Origin: Anaerolinea thermophila
GTDB taxonomy: Bacteria; Chloroflexota; Anaerolineae; Anaerolineales; Anaerolineaceae
Length of the DNA: 64,000 nt
Assembly: GCF_020723905.1 (NCBI RefSeq)
Contig: NZ_DYHZ01000001.1
Location: 489,501-553,500 of the forward strand
Direction: 5' to 3'
The translations under genes were made by a program, and so were the position numbers. The notes beneath the pieces were generated by a model, which searched no databases, had not been told where the DNA came from, and worked only from the letters and a program-made list of their open reading frames with translations. Below, piece by piece: positions 42,536-51,274 of the stretch (position 1 is its first letter; each line of letters begins with the position of its first letter).

Positions 42536-43777
42536 ATGGAAATGCCTTCTCTATTTCCCAGCCCCACCCTGAGCGTCAGCGAACTGACCCGCCTCATCCG
42601 CACCCTGCTGGAAAGCGAACCTGCCCTGAGCGAAATCTGGGTGGCGGGAGAAATTTCCAACTTCACCCGCGCTGCCTCGGGGCACATGTACTTCACCCTC
42701 AAAGACAGCGGCGCGGCTCTGAAATGTGTCATCTGGCGGAATGCCGCACGCACCCTGCGGGTGGCTTTGCAGGATGGAATGGCAATCGAAGCCTTTGGTT
42801 CGATCGGGGTGTACGAACAGGGCGGGAACTATCAGTTCTACATCACCGCAGTGCGACCGGCAGGGGAAGGCTGGCTGTACCAGCAGTTCCTGCGCCTGAA
42901 AGCCCGACTGGAAGCCGAAGGATTGTTTGCCGAAGAGCGCAAACGTCCCATTCCGCCCTTTCCCAGACGCATTGGCGTGGTCACCTCGCCCACCGGCGCC
43001 GCCCTGCAGGACATCCTCAACACCCTGCAGAGGCGCTACCCGCTGGTGGAAGTCGTTCTGGCTCCCTCAGCCGTGCAGGGGGAGGAAGCCCCACTGGAAC
43101 TGGTGCGCGCGCTCGAAGCGCTCAACCGCATTCCCGACCTGGATGTGATTCTGCTGGCGCGGGGCGGAGGCTCCATAGAAGATCTGTGGGCGTTCAACGA
43201 TGAAAGCGTGGTGCGCGCCGTTGCCGCCTCGCGCGTACCGGTCATCACCGGCGTGGGACACGAAACCGACTTCACTCTGGTGGATTTTGCCGCCGATCTG
43301 CGCGCGCCCACCCCGACCGGCGCCGCCACCCTTGCCACCCCCGACCGCACCGATTTGCTCATCCAGATGGAACGCATGCTTCAGCGGCTGAACCGCCTGG
43401 CAGTTCAACGGCTGAAACAGGAAAGCGACCGTCTGCGTCAAATAGACCTGCGCCTGCGGCGCGTCTCACCGGTGCGGCGCGTGGAAGACAACCGTCAGCG
43501 GCTGGATACCGCCCTCCTGCGTCTGCAAAATGCCGCCTCACGCCAGATTGCCCTGCGGCAGGCGCACCTGCAAGCCCTGACCGCACATCTGAGCGCGCTC
43601 AATCCGCTGGCAGTGCTGGATCGCGGTTACGCCCTGATTGAAAGCCCGCAGGGCAACATCCTCACCCGCGCCCGGCAAGCGCACCCCGGAGATGCCATCC
43701 ACATCCATCTGGCAGATGGCAAACTGGCGGCAACGGTGGAAAAAGTCCTGCTTCATCCTGCCGAGGGAGAGAAATAA
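42536..43777 (+). CDS. xseA: Exodeoxyribonuclease VII large subunit
   Basis: A 413-residue protein of typical length. The N-terminal OB fold (about 10-105) has LSEIWVAGEISNFTRAASGH and MYFTLKDSGAALKCVIWRNA. The catalytic core has RRIGVVTSPTGAALQDILNT, ILLARGGGSIEDLWAFNDE and PVITGVGHETDFTLVDFAAD. A helical region follows, with the terminal LDRGYALIESPQG. With XseB it degrades single-stranded DNA from both ends to oligonucleotides in the cytoplasm. The stop overlaps the xseB start (TAATG). Confidence 0.96.
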   Translation: MEMPSLFPSPTLSVSELTRLIRTLLESEPALSEIWVAGEISNFTRAASGHMYFTLKDSGAALKCVIWRNAARTLRVALQDGMAIEAFGSIGVYEQGGNYQFYITAVRPAGEGWLYQQFLRLKARLEAEGLFAEERKRPIPPFPRRIGVVTSPTGAALQDILNTLQRRYPLVEVVLAPSAVQGEEAPLELVRALEALNRIPDLDVILLARGGGSIEDLWAFNDESVVRAVAASRVPVITGVGHETDFTLVDFAADLRAPTPTGAATLATPDRTDLLIQMERMLQRLNRLAVQRLKQESDRLRQIDLRLRRVSPVRRVEDNRQRLDTALLRLQNAASRQIALRQAHLQALTAHLSALNPLAVLDRGYALIESPQGNILTRARQAHPGDAIHIHLADGKLAATVEKVLLHPAEGEK

Positions 43778-43998
43778 TGGAACCGTCTCATGATTTTGAA
43801 ACGCTCTCGTTTGAAGACGCCATGCGCGAACTGGAAGCCATTCTCGAAAAACTGGAAACCGCCCAACCCTCTCTGGAAGAGACTCTGAGCCTGTATGAAC
43901 GCGGGCAGGCGCTGGCAAAACACTGCGCCACGTTGCTGGAACAGGCGGAAGTGCGCATTCAAATGCTCAACGGGAGCAACGGAACTGAATTGGGATAG
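43777..43998 (+). CDS. xseB: Exodeoxyribonuclease VII small subunit
   Basis: A 73-residue, all-helical protein with the family core SFEDAMRELEAILEKLE, LEETLSLYERGQALAKHC and LEQAEVRIQML. Several copies wrap the XseA helical domain. It begins on the last base of the xseA stop, so translation is coupled and stoichiometry is probably set that way. Confidence 0.95.
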   Translation: MEPSHDFETLSFEDAMRELEAILEKLETAQPSLEETLSLYERGQALAKHCATLLEQAEVRIQMLNGSNGTELG

Positions 43999-44003
43999 GA
44001 AAC

Positions 44004-44453
44004 ATGTTCCAGGAGTTGCTTTCCAACCACGTCTTATGGATCAGCCTGATTGCCTGGGGGCTGGCGCAATTCCTCAAGCCATTTCTGGAGTTTCTAGAAA
44101 CACGCCGCTGGGTGTGGGGTTTATGGTTTTCCAGCGGCGGCATGCCCAGTTCACACTCTGCCCTCATCGTCAGTGCCATGGTTGCCATTGGACTGTTCCA
44201 TGGCTTTGATACCCCCCTCTTCGCGCTTGCCGTGGCAATGGCAATGATCGTCCTCTACGACGCCGCCGGGGTGCGTCGCGAAGCCGGAAAACACGCCGAG
44301 CGCATCAATCTGCTCATTGAAGAGTTCCTTGCCGGACATCCCATCAGCGAACAGGAACTGAAAGAGGTCATCGGGCACACCCCGGGCGAGGTAGTTGCCG
44401 GGGTGGTGCTGGGCATCCTGTGCGCCATCATTGGCTTTGGGGTGTGGGGCTAA
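44004..44453 (+). CDS. Divergent PAP2 / DUF212 membrane protein
   Basis: A 149-residue protein with about four helices. The characteristic block is FSSGGMPSSHSALIVSAMVA, followed by IVLYDAAGVRREAGKHAERI and LKEVIGHTPGEVVAGVVLG near the C-terminus. The PSSHS and GHTPxEV motifs are the PAP2-phosphatase-like active-site remnants of the DUF212 (YuiD-like) family. The substrate is unknown. It follows xseB by 5 bp in one operon and overlaps the convergent subtilase gene by four bases. Confidence 0.88.
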   Translation: MFQELLSNHVLWISLIAWGLAQFLKPFLEFLETRRWVWGLWFSSGGMPSSHSALIVSAMVAIGLFHGFDTPLFALAVAMAMIVLYDAAGVRREAGKHAERINLLIEEFLAGHPISEQELKEVIGHTPGEVVAGVVLGILCAIIGFGVWG

Positions 44454-47400
44454 GGCAGAGGAGCATCCTTGAAAATGGGGAAAAGGATGAGGCGGTAAGG
44501 CGTATAACGCAGGCACACCGCGGGCGTCAGGCGCAGTTCAAAGCGCGTCACTCTGCCGGTAACGCTAATCGACGAATCCACCACCTTCAAACGCCAGATT
44601 CCCTGCGCCGGCATGCCATCCAGCACGCGCAAAGGCGACTCAGGCTGGAACGAGCCGGTGAACGGGGGTCTCCCCTGACTGATGGGGATACGGGCTTCAT
44701 CGTCAAAAATCGTATTTATAAAGTTATCGCCATATGCTCCGCGCTGGTTTGCCAGCAGAATTTCCCTGGTATCCGGCGCAATCAGGGAGATTGTCAGATC
44801 GCCTGTATAGGTATGCTCGATATTCACCAGCACATCCACATCAAAAATCTGGAACTCATCAGTCACCTCCAGCGGCACCTCCACACCGCTGGGATTGTTA
44901 TCGGGAATTGTAAAAGAGCCTTCCATGAGGTGTGTCATTTGCCCGCCCGGTTGTGCCGCAGCAGGGATGCCCAGCGTCCTCCGCCACCATTCCTGCTGAC
45001 CGGAAAGCACCTGTAAAGTTACTTCCGGCGCCAGAAAACAGTCATTGTCCAGACTCAACCGGATTCGCAAGGGGGTGAGATTCTCGCGTGCCTCACCCGC
45101 AGGGATGGCGGGAAAATCGGATTGTCCCTGTGAGATGCTCACATCACCCGCCGTATCGAGCAGCGCGGCATGCACGGCATCTGCCTGCGCCGCGCCAACA
45201 TTGCGCAGGGTTATCCAGATGTCCCCTGTCTCGCCGGGTTGCAGAACGCCATCAAGGTTGCCCGTTACCTCCTGAATGCGCACGGCATCCATCACCAGCA
45301 AGGCTTGAGGCGGAACCACTTCGGCATTGCTGATCACCAAGGCAAAATCCTGGTCGGTTGGGTCGCTGTTGCCCGGCACGCCGTCTCCCGCCAGTTGACG
45401 CGCCATCACCCGCACCCGAAACACACCTTCTCCGGCGCGCTCCAGCGTCACCCGCTCCACGTTGTTGAGTCTATCCGCCGACCCTCCGGGGCTGGAGAAC
45501 GCCCCCGCAAAATGATTGCCGTTAAACTGCGCACCCTGAGCGGTGACCAGCAAATCCAGATCGTTGACCAGCGCTATTCCCGCCCAGGGGGTGCCGGGGG
45601 CATCTGTCCACACCAGCGTCACCGCCAGCGGCTGGTCCGGATTGAGCGGGCGCAGGTACATCTCAATCATCTGCCCGCTTTCGGTAAGCAGGAGGTCCTG
45701 ATCCCGGAGCACCCATCCGGGGGCATTCAAAATGTTTTCCAGGGCAGGCATTCCCCATCCCTGCCCCGTCGAAGGAAGATCCTGTCCGGCATCCACGCCT
45801 GTCAGGTAACGGGCTGAATGGATGATCAGGGCTTTCAGCATGGCCGGGCTGGGAGACTGCCCCGACGACAGCACCCGCTGATAGTACTCGTACAGCAGTT
45901 GCGCCATACCCGCCACCGCAGGCGTCGAATGGCTGGTGCCGGAAGACCAGGTAAACAACGTCTGGCTGGTAGGGTAATACTTTGGACCGCATACCGAATT
46001 GCCGTTATACGCAGGATCGCGGGAAGCCGCGCCCTGCACATGCGTACCCGGCGCAACCACATCGGGCTTGGCGCGCCCATCCTGCGTTGGACCACGGGAT
46101 GAGAAAGCGGCGATATCATCGGCACTGTCGCTGTCCATCCACAAACAGCCATCCAGCACACCATGATCGCGGGGATTTTCCGTTGCTCCAACAGTCAGGA
46201 CGTTTTTAGCAGTTCCCGGCGTAGAAATGGAAGTCGCATACGGTCCGCGGTTGCCTGCGGCAAAGACGTGAAGCATTTCCTGATTCCCTGCCACCGAAGG
46301 CAGGGCATCGCGCGTCAGGGCATCATACGCCTGGGAATCGACGGTATAGGCTCCGTCATCACGTCCACCCCAGGAATTGCTGGTCAGGCGCGCGCCCTGC
46401 TGATAGGCTGGCTGGAGAATGCCGCTGTATGACCCCGAACACCGCGTCCAGTCAAACCCACCCGCATTGGAAAAGAGTTTGGTTGCCGCAACCCTGCCAA
46501 AAGGCGAAACGCCCAGCCCCAGTTGAAATCCGCCCGTTTCGTAACTTTGCGTCTCGGCATCGTATCCTGCCAGAATGCCGACGTTGATCGTTCCATGTCC
46601 ACCCACATTGTTCCCCAGAGGATCGCTCGTACAGTTGTGGATATACGTCACCCGATCCGGATTAACGGGAGAGCCAAAGCGGTAAAAGTTCGGATGCAGA
46701 GAAGCGTCGGCATTCCCGGCATCCAGACCATCATCCATCACATCCACCAGCGGGTACGCTTCCGGACTGGTGGGAAATCCCTGCGCGGTCAACCAATCCA
46801 GATACCCGGGGGATTCGGCAACTACCTTCCCAGAGGAAAGCGCATAATTGCCCGCCAGCACCTGCCCCTGAATTTCATCCAGCAGTTCAGGAATCAGCAA
46901 AGGTTCCACATTAACCACTCCGGGAAGAGCCGCCGCTTCGCGCAATCGCCCGGCAGGCAGACGCAGGCGCAAATTGACCAGGTTCATCACCTGCTCCCGC
47001 TCGCCATACCGCGCCAGCGCCCAGCCTTCCAGTTTCTCCAGCATGGCATCCAGATTTTCCGCACCCGCAAACACCTGCACGGTGACATCCACCTCTCCCT
47101 GTGGAGCAGGCCTGGCATCCGGACGCAGGGCAGGCGCCAGCCGATAGTAGGGATGATACGCCCCCTGCCAGTTCACGGCTTTTGCCGTAGAAATATCCAG
47201 AGCAGAAAGACGCTGATCGGGAGCGCTCCCGTACACCAGCCAGGCTTGATCGGGGACATACGCAACTGGTATCAACCCGGCTCGCTGCAGTCCCGCCAGC
47301 CACTCATCGCGCACAGGCGCGGCAAACTGCACCAGCCATAACTGCGCCTCCCCGCTGACAACCAAGGGCTGACGCCACCCCTGCGGCAAGATGGGTTCTA

Positions 47401-47701
47401 CCCTTTCTGCCGATGGATCAAGCGTTACCCCACGCAAATACACTTTTGGGACAAGTATCTGGAACGAAGCAGGCAGTTGGTTCTGCGCCCGCGGCACCCG
47501 CCACACAGAAAACATTCCGTAATCGGCGATTTCTTCTGCGCCCTGTTCTGCCAGCAGGCGGGCATCCCCGGAAGAAGAAACCTCAACCAGCAAAGATGCC
47601 TCCTCAGGTTGTCCCTGTGCATCGGCGCCTCCCACCATGCTGACCGCAACCCATAAAAACAGCCATACCAGCACCAGCACAGACCTGAGGGAACGACTCA
47701 C
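44450..47701 (-). CDS. Secreted S8 subtilisin-like protease with P domain
   Basis: A 1083-residue secreted protease that begins with GTG 47701 after an AGAAAGG motif. It has a signal peptide (ending near GGADAQG), then a propeptide-like region to about 290. The catalytic triad is Asp in PLVDVMDDGLDAG, His in GGHGTINVGILAG and Ser in SSGTSHSTPAVAGMAQ, with NSWGGRDDGAY for the oxyanion Asn. A beta-sandwich and Ig-like region follow, and a C-terminal proprotein-convertase P domain (SFTIPDNNPSG, VNIEHTYTGDLTISLIAP, GIWRLKVVDSS). It probably degrades proteins for nutrition. The tail reads RLILFPIFKDAPLP. Confidence 0.92.
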   Translation of the reverse strand: MSRSLRSVLVLVWLFLWVAVSMVGGADAQGQPEEASLLVEVSSSGDARLLAEQGAEEIADYGMFSVWRVPRAQNQLPASFQILVPKVYLRGVTLDPSAERVEPILPQGWRQPLVVSGEAQLWLVQFAAPVRDEWLAGLQRAGLIPVAYVPDQAWLVYGSAPDQRLSALDISTAKAVNWQGAYHPYYRLAPALRPDARPAPQGEVDVTVQVFAGAENLDAMLEKLEGWALARYGEREQVMNLVNLRLRLPAGRLREAAALPGVVNVEPLLIPELLDEIQGQVLAGNYALSSGKVVAESPGYLDWLTAQGFPTSPEAYPLVDVMDDGLDAGNADASLHPNFYRFGSPVNPDRVTYIHNCTSDPLGNNVGGHGTINVGILAGYDAETQSYETGGFQLGLGVSPFGRVAATKLFSNAGGFDWTRCSGSYSGILQPAYQQGARLTSNSWGGRDDGAYTVDSQAYDALTRDALPSVAGNQEMLHVFAAGNRGPYATSISTPGTAKNVLTVGATENPRDHGVLDGCLWMDSDSADDIAAFSSRGPTQDGRAKPDVVAPGTHVQGAASRDPAYNGNSVCGPKYYPTSQTLFTWSSGTSHSTPAVAGMAQLLYEYYQRVLSSGQSPSPAMLKALIIHSARYLTGVDAGQDLPSTGQGWGMPALENILNAPGWVLRDQDLLLTESGQMIEMYLRPLNPDQPLAVTLVWTDAPGTPWAGIALVNDLDLLVTAQGAQFNGNHFAGAFSSPGGSADRLNNVERVTLERAGEGVFRVRVMARQLAGDGVPGNSDPTDQDFALVISNAEVVPPQALLVMDAVRIQEVTGNLDGVLQPGETGDIWITLRNVGAAQADAVHAALLDTAGDVSISQGQSDFPAIPAGEARENLTPLRIRLSLDNDCFLAPEVTLQVLSGQQEWWRRTLGIPAAAQPGGQMTHLMEGSFTIPDNNPSGVEVPLEVTDEFQIFDVDVLVNIEHTYTGDLTISLIAPDTREILLANQRGAYGDNFINTIFDDEARIPISQGRPPFTGSFQPESPLRVLDGMPAQGIWRLKVVDSSISVTGRVTRFELRLTPAVCLRYTPYRLILFPIFKDAPLP

Positions 47702-47790
47702 GGTTAAACCTTTCTGTCAGAAACAGGAAACCCGTTGGTAGGGATTATTTTCAATTATACCTTTGAGAAGTGAAAATGCTCAGGCAAGTG

Positions 47791-47808
47791 TTTATATTTG
47801 TTTATAAA
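47791..47808. promoter_or_regulatory. AT-rich inverted repeat, possible operator
   Basis: TTTATA and TATAAA arms around a six-base centre, in an AT-rich stretch resembling Fur/PerR-type boxes. It is upstream of the peroxiredoxin gene. Confidence 0.3.
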
Positions 47809-47846
47809 TACTCTCTAATAAGAACTATTCTCTAAAGAATATCAAA

Positions 47847-47864
47847 ATCACCCTTTTGGGTGAT
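47847..47864. promoter_or_regulatory. Perfect inverted repeat, operator or hairpin
   Basis: ATCACCC/GGGTGAT around TTTT, a perfect 7-bp stem. There is no T-run, so an operator is more likely than a terminator. Confidence 0.4.
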
Positions 47865-47925
47865 AGAAACTATCCCTCAAAGTTGGACAATACAGAAGAA
47901 AAACGCAGTAAAATTGTTGATGATT

Positions 47926-47940
47926 GGGTAATTAATACCC
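47926..47940. promoter_or_regulatory. Short palindrome near the peroxiredoxin promoter
   Basis: GGGTAATTAATACCC has arms GGGTA/TACCC around ATTAA, 75 bases before the start at 48016, in a likely promoter position. Confidence 0.35.
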
Positions 47941-48015
47941 GAATGATTGCAACTTTTGCAAAATAAACACATCCAAATCAGTAGAAACCCTTTCAAGAAA
48001 GTGAGGAAAAATCCC

Positions 48016-48666
48016 ATGTCTGAACAAACACAAGTTTCCACCTTCCCGCGTTTGAACGAACCCGCTCCCGAATTTGAAGCCGTAACCACTCACGGCGTTC
48101 TGCGCCTTTCCGATTTCCGCGACCGCTGGTTAATTCTCTTCTCACACCCTGCCGATTTTACGCCGGTATGCACCACCGAATTCATCGCTTTTGCCGAGAT
48201 TTATCCCGAACTGCAAAAGCGCGGTGTGGATTTGCTCGGTTTGAGCATTGACAGCGTGTACTCGCACATTGCCTGGGTGCGCAACATCGAAGAGAAGACC
48301 GGCGTTAAGATTCCCTTCCCGGTGATTGCCGACCTGAACAAAGAAGTGGCGACCCTCTACGGCATGATCCAGCCCGGCGCCAGCAAGACCGAAGCCGTCC
48401 GCGCCGTCTTTATCATTGACCCCAAAGGCATTCTGCGGGCAATGATTTACTACCCGCTGACCACCGGTCGCAACATGGATGAAATCCTGCGCCTGATTGA
48501 CGCTCTGCAAACCAGCGATCAGTACGGTGTAGCCACCCCTGCCAACTGGAGACCCGGCGATAAGGTCATCGTCCCGGCACCCAAGACCGTGGACGCGGTG
48601 GATGTGACCCCCAAACCCGGCTACGAAGTGATTGACTGGTATCTGGTCAAGAAAGAATTGAAGTAA
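48016..48666 (+). CDS. Peroxiredoxin, Prx6 (1-Cys) type
   Basis: A 216-residue peroxiredoxin. ATG 48016 follows GTGAGGAAAA and is preferred to the frame start at 47947. The peroxidatic Cys52 lies in HPADFTPVCTTEFIAFAE, with the later conserved Arg in KTEAVRAVFIIDPKG. No second Cys is visible, and the long C-terminal arm (VATPANWRPGDKVIVPAP) marks the Prx6 group common in thermophiles. It reduces hydrogen and organic peroxides. The winged-helix gene follows after 3 bp, suggesting redox-linked or shared expression. Confidence 0.93.
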   Translation: MSEQTQVSTFPRLNEPAPEFEAVTTHGVLRLSDFRDRWLILFSHPADFTPVCTTEFIAFAEIYPELQKRGVDLLGLSIDSVYSHIAWVRNIEEKTGVKIPFPVIADLNKEVATLYGMIQPGASKTEAVRAVFIIDPKGILRAMIYYPLTTGRNMDEILRLIDALQTSDQYGVATPANWRPGDKVIVPAPKTVDAVDVTPKPGYEVIDWYLVKKELK

Positions 48667-48669
48667 CCT

Positions 48670-48900
48670 ATGGCGTGCGTCAATCCGGATGGTACCCTGA
48701 CCCCTTCAGCGCTGGCGGTGCTTAAGGCAGTGAAGCAAGCCCCGCAAACCGCCGAGGCGCTGGCGGCGCTGGTGGGTTTGCCCCTCTTCCGCGTACGCAG
48801 CAGTCTGCGCGAATTGCGCGAAGCCGGGTTACTCATCGAAAGTGGGGGCGTCTATCACCTCACCCCTCAGGGTGAGGAAACCCTGAAAAAACAGGGCTGA
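48670..48900 (+). CDS. Small winged-helix DNA-binding protein
   Basis: A 76-residue protein made of one winged helix-turn-helix: ALAVLKAVKQAPQTAEALA as first helices, VGLPLFRVRSSLRELREAGL as recognition helix, and a wing in LIESGGVYHLTPQGEETL. The layout is MarR/ArsR-like without a sensor domain or Cys residues suited to peroxide sensing (its one Cys is residue 3). It sits 3 bp after the peroxiredoxin gene and before a strong terminator, so the two share a transcript. It may regulate this operon. Confidence 0.75.
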   Translation: MACVNPDGTLTPSALAVLKAVKQAPQTAEALAALVGLPLFRVRSSLRELREAGLLIESGGVYHLTPQGEETLKKQG

Positions 48901-48919
48901 GTAAATTTCTGAACCATTT

Positions 48920-48953
48920 GGGAGCCTGATATGAAAACAGGCTCCCGTTTTTT
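48920..48953 (+). terminator. Rho-independent terminator after the winged-helix gene
   Basis: A 9-bp perfect stem GGGAGCCTG/CAGGCTCCC around a nine-base loop, then GTTTTTT. It overlaps the last bases of the convergent glycosidase gene. Confidence 0.88.
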
Positions 48954-51270
48954 AAGAAGGAATTTTCTGCAAGACAATGCTGCCATCCTGAACCGTCAGC
49001 CTCACTGCGCCGGATGGGAGGTGGAGCACCTCTCCAGCATGGATCACCTGATAGCCATCCAGAGATAACTGTGCCGTTCCTTCTGCCGGCTCTATCTGGA
49101 ATATGAGACGGTCTTCCGTCTCCACAATTCCTGTCACCTCGCTGGTCAAATAATCAATACACACCCCAGCGCGCGCCTGCCACTCCAGTGGCAAAATCAA
49201 CCCCCGGCGTGCGGGCAGGCAGAGAGGCAACCCGCCAAATAATTCCTGCCCCTGCAATGAGATTCGCGCTTCCACCGGATCATCCTGGTAATTGTTGACG
49301 AACAGGAACCTGCCGTTTTCCCCTTCGCTCAGGCGCACATCCAGCCAGTCGCTCAATTCAAACTGTGATGGGCAATCCATACGGACAGCCATGCGGTGCA
49401 GGACTTCGAGATCTTCCAGCGTATTTGCCGGGAACGCCGCACCCAGCATCATAACCTGCCCGGCGCCCAGAGAACGAATAAAGCCCACCGCTTCCCCCTG
49501 TTGATTAAAGGCAAAGACCTCGTCAAAATCGCCCTCAAAACGCTCCACAAAAGATGCAGGGATGTCCGGCAAATCCCAGATCCGAATAGAAGCACCTTCA
49601 AACGGCTCAGCATCGTAGATTGCGCGAATGCCCAGCGCATCCCTGAGCAGGGTACAGGGACGATGAAGGAAATCCTCCTCGCACATGCGCCCCACCAGAA
49701 TCAACCTGCCGCCTTGTTGCACATACTCCACCAGTTTTTGTTGAACAGAAGCATCGCACTGCTTCTCCATCATGACCCATAAAACAGGAAAACGGGCTGG
49801 AGTCAGAGTTGCCCGGCTGAGTTCCACCGCATTGAACGGACGATGGATCAGTGCCAATCCGCGGGCGATAAAATCAAACAAAACCACCTCTCGCTGATGG
49901 GTAAGCACATCCGTCTGTGGACGGGTAGCGGGATGATTCACCTCGGTCATAAAGTAGTCCAGTACAAACCCAACTGTGGTGATCACACGGGGCTTTGCCA
50001 GCGTCAAATCCTCCCCATATGCCTGAAGCACCCGTGAAAGTCTGGGGTAGCGGTGGTAATGCCGCCGCAGGGAGCCGTCCTTTCGCACCGGGTGTCCCCA
50101 GTCATGCCGTTTGACCGGGCTGAGAACAGGATGATTTTCCCCATCAAAAAACAGGTAATGGTTGAACGCCCGCATGCCCACCGACAGACACAGACGGGTA
50201 TGCAAATCGTAGAAAGAAGTCTGTGCACCGCCAAAATCCTGATTTCCTCCTGCCTGAAACTCAATGGAAAAGAGCGGCTGGCAGGGATTCTGCAGGGCTC
50301 TGGTCATTTCGTTGACCAGCAAGAGTTGATGAAAATTGCCTTCCCCAATCTCCAGCGGGTACACATCTGTAGCGCTGAGCATACCCGGAATCTCCATGAC
50401 TTCCACCAGTTGAGACAAGCCAATGGGAAAGGTCTTACCGCCATTCCCAAACCCATGGATATTGATGACCGGCGGCACCTCCATTCCACAGGCTCGAGCT
50501 TGCTCCCAAAGCCATCCGGCATACTCCCGCAGATAATGCCGGTAGAACCGGCGGTATTCCTCCACAACCCATCTGCCGTACACCGCGCTGGGCGATTGCA
50601 TTTCCTGCCGGAGAAAATCCTCCAACCCCTCTAACGGTACGCCTGCGGGGATATTTTTTCCATATATTTCCCGCAAGTACGTCGCAAAACGCGAAAGCGT
50701 GTCGGGATGGATATCCAGCAGATTCCGCACCCAGTGAATCATGCCCATTTCGTTATCTAACTGCACCAGCAAAATGTTTCCCCCGTGGGTCACCTGCCGC
50801 GGCGTCAACACCCCAAACACTGCCCGATACCAGGTCTGGACGCAGGTAAGAAAGTCCGGGTGCAGGTAAGTGACAATATTCTGAGGCTTGCCATCCTGCC
50901 CGATCAAAGCCACCTGCGGGTACCGTTCAAACACCCATGCAGGAATACCTTCGTTTCGGGTCTCTGCCATAATGTAGGGTCCCGGACGGGCAATGATCCA
51001 CAACCCCATCTGCGTTGCCAGATCCAGAAAACCCTGCAAATTGCGCAGAGGATGGGTATGCCCATCCAGATCTATTTCATCGGGATCCGGCTGATGCCAC
51101 AACCACGGAATATAACTGGCAACGGCATTAAACCCGGCCTGTTTCAGCAAGCCTAAACGATGCTCCCACTGATCGGATGGGGTACGGAAATAATGAAACT
51201 CACCTGCCTGCAAAAGAACCGGATGATCATCCAGCCAGAACTGCCCGTCCTTAACCGAGAAGTTTGCCAT
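48952..51270 (-). CDS. GH35-type beta-galactosidase-like glycosidase
   Basis: A 772-residue protein without a signal peptide. The TIM barrel opens with LLQAGEFHYFRTPSDQWEHR, GFNAVASYIPWLWHQPDP and IIARPGPYIMAETRNEGIPA, all GH35 signatures. The acid/base Glu lies in LVQLDNEMGM (usually QxENEYG) and the nucleophile probably in LFSIEFQAGG. The C-terminal 300 residues form a Rossmann-like trimerisation domain and beta domains, as in GH42-like enzymes. It probably removes terminal beta-linked sugars from imported oligosaccharides in the cytoplasm. It is the last gene of the large uptake operon, 4 bp after the cytoplasmic PF10091 gene. Confidence 0.83.
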   Translation of the reverse strand: MANFSVKDGQFWLDDHPVLLQAGEFHYFRTPSDQWEHRLGLLKQAGFNAVASYIPWLWHQPDPDEIDLDGHTHPLRNLQGFLDLATQMGLWIIARPGPYIMAETRNEGIPAWVFERYPQVALIGQDGKPQNIVTYLHPDFLTCVQTWYRAVFGVLTPRQVTHGGNILLVQLDNEMGMIHWVRNLLDIHPDTLSRFATYLREIYGKNIPAGVPLEGLEDFLRQEMQSPSAVYGRWVVEEYRRFYRHYLREYAGWLWEQARACGMEVPPVINIHGFGNGGKTFPIGLSQLVEVMEIPGMLSATDVYPLEIGEGNFHQLLLVNEMTRALQNPCQPLFSIEFQAGGNQDFGGAQTSFYDLHTRLCLSVGMRAFNHYLFFDGENHPVLSPVKRHDWGHPVRKDGSLRRHYHRYPRLSRVLQAYGEDLTLAKPRVITTVGFVLDYFMTEVNHPATRPQTDVLTHQREVVLFDFIARGLALIHRPFNAVELSRATLTPARFPVLWVMMEKQCDASVQQKLVEYVQQGGRLILVGRMCEEDFLHRPCTLLRDALGIRAIYDAEPFEGASIRIWDLPDIPASFVERFEGDFDEVFAFNQQGEAVGFIRSLGAGQVMMLGAAFPANTLEDLEVLHRMAVRMDCPSQFELSDWLDVRLSEGENGRFLFVNNYQDDPVEARISLQGQELFGGLPLCLPARRGLILPLEWQARAGVCIDYLTSEVTGIVETEDRLIFQIEPAEGTAQLSLDGYQVIHAGEVLHLPSGAVRLTVQDGSIVLQKIPS

Positions 51271-51274
51271 GAGT

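Larger units (their letters stand above)
47702..48015. other. AT-rich divergent intergenic region with palindromes
   Basis: These 314 bases separate the subtilase gene and the peroxiredoxin gene. They are AT-rich and contain three inverted repeats (47791-47808, 47847-47864, 47926-47940). No gene was recognised. A promoter for the peroxiredoxin gene must lie here, but several -10/-35 pairs are possible. Confidence 0.5.

Noticed and set aside
45170-47341. Plus-strand frames of 215 and 272 codons inside the subtilase region
   Set aside because: They are antisense to the catalytic and P-domain coding sequence and carry no motifs.
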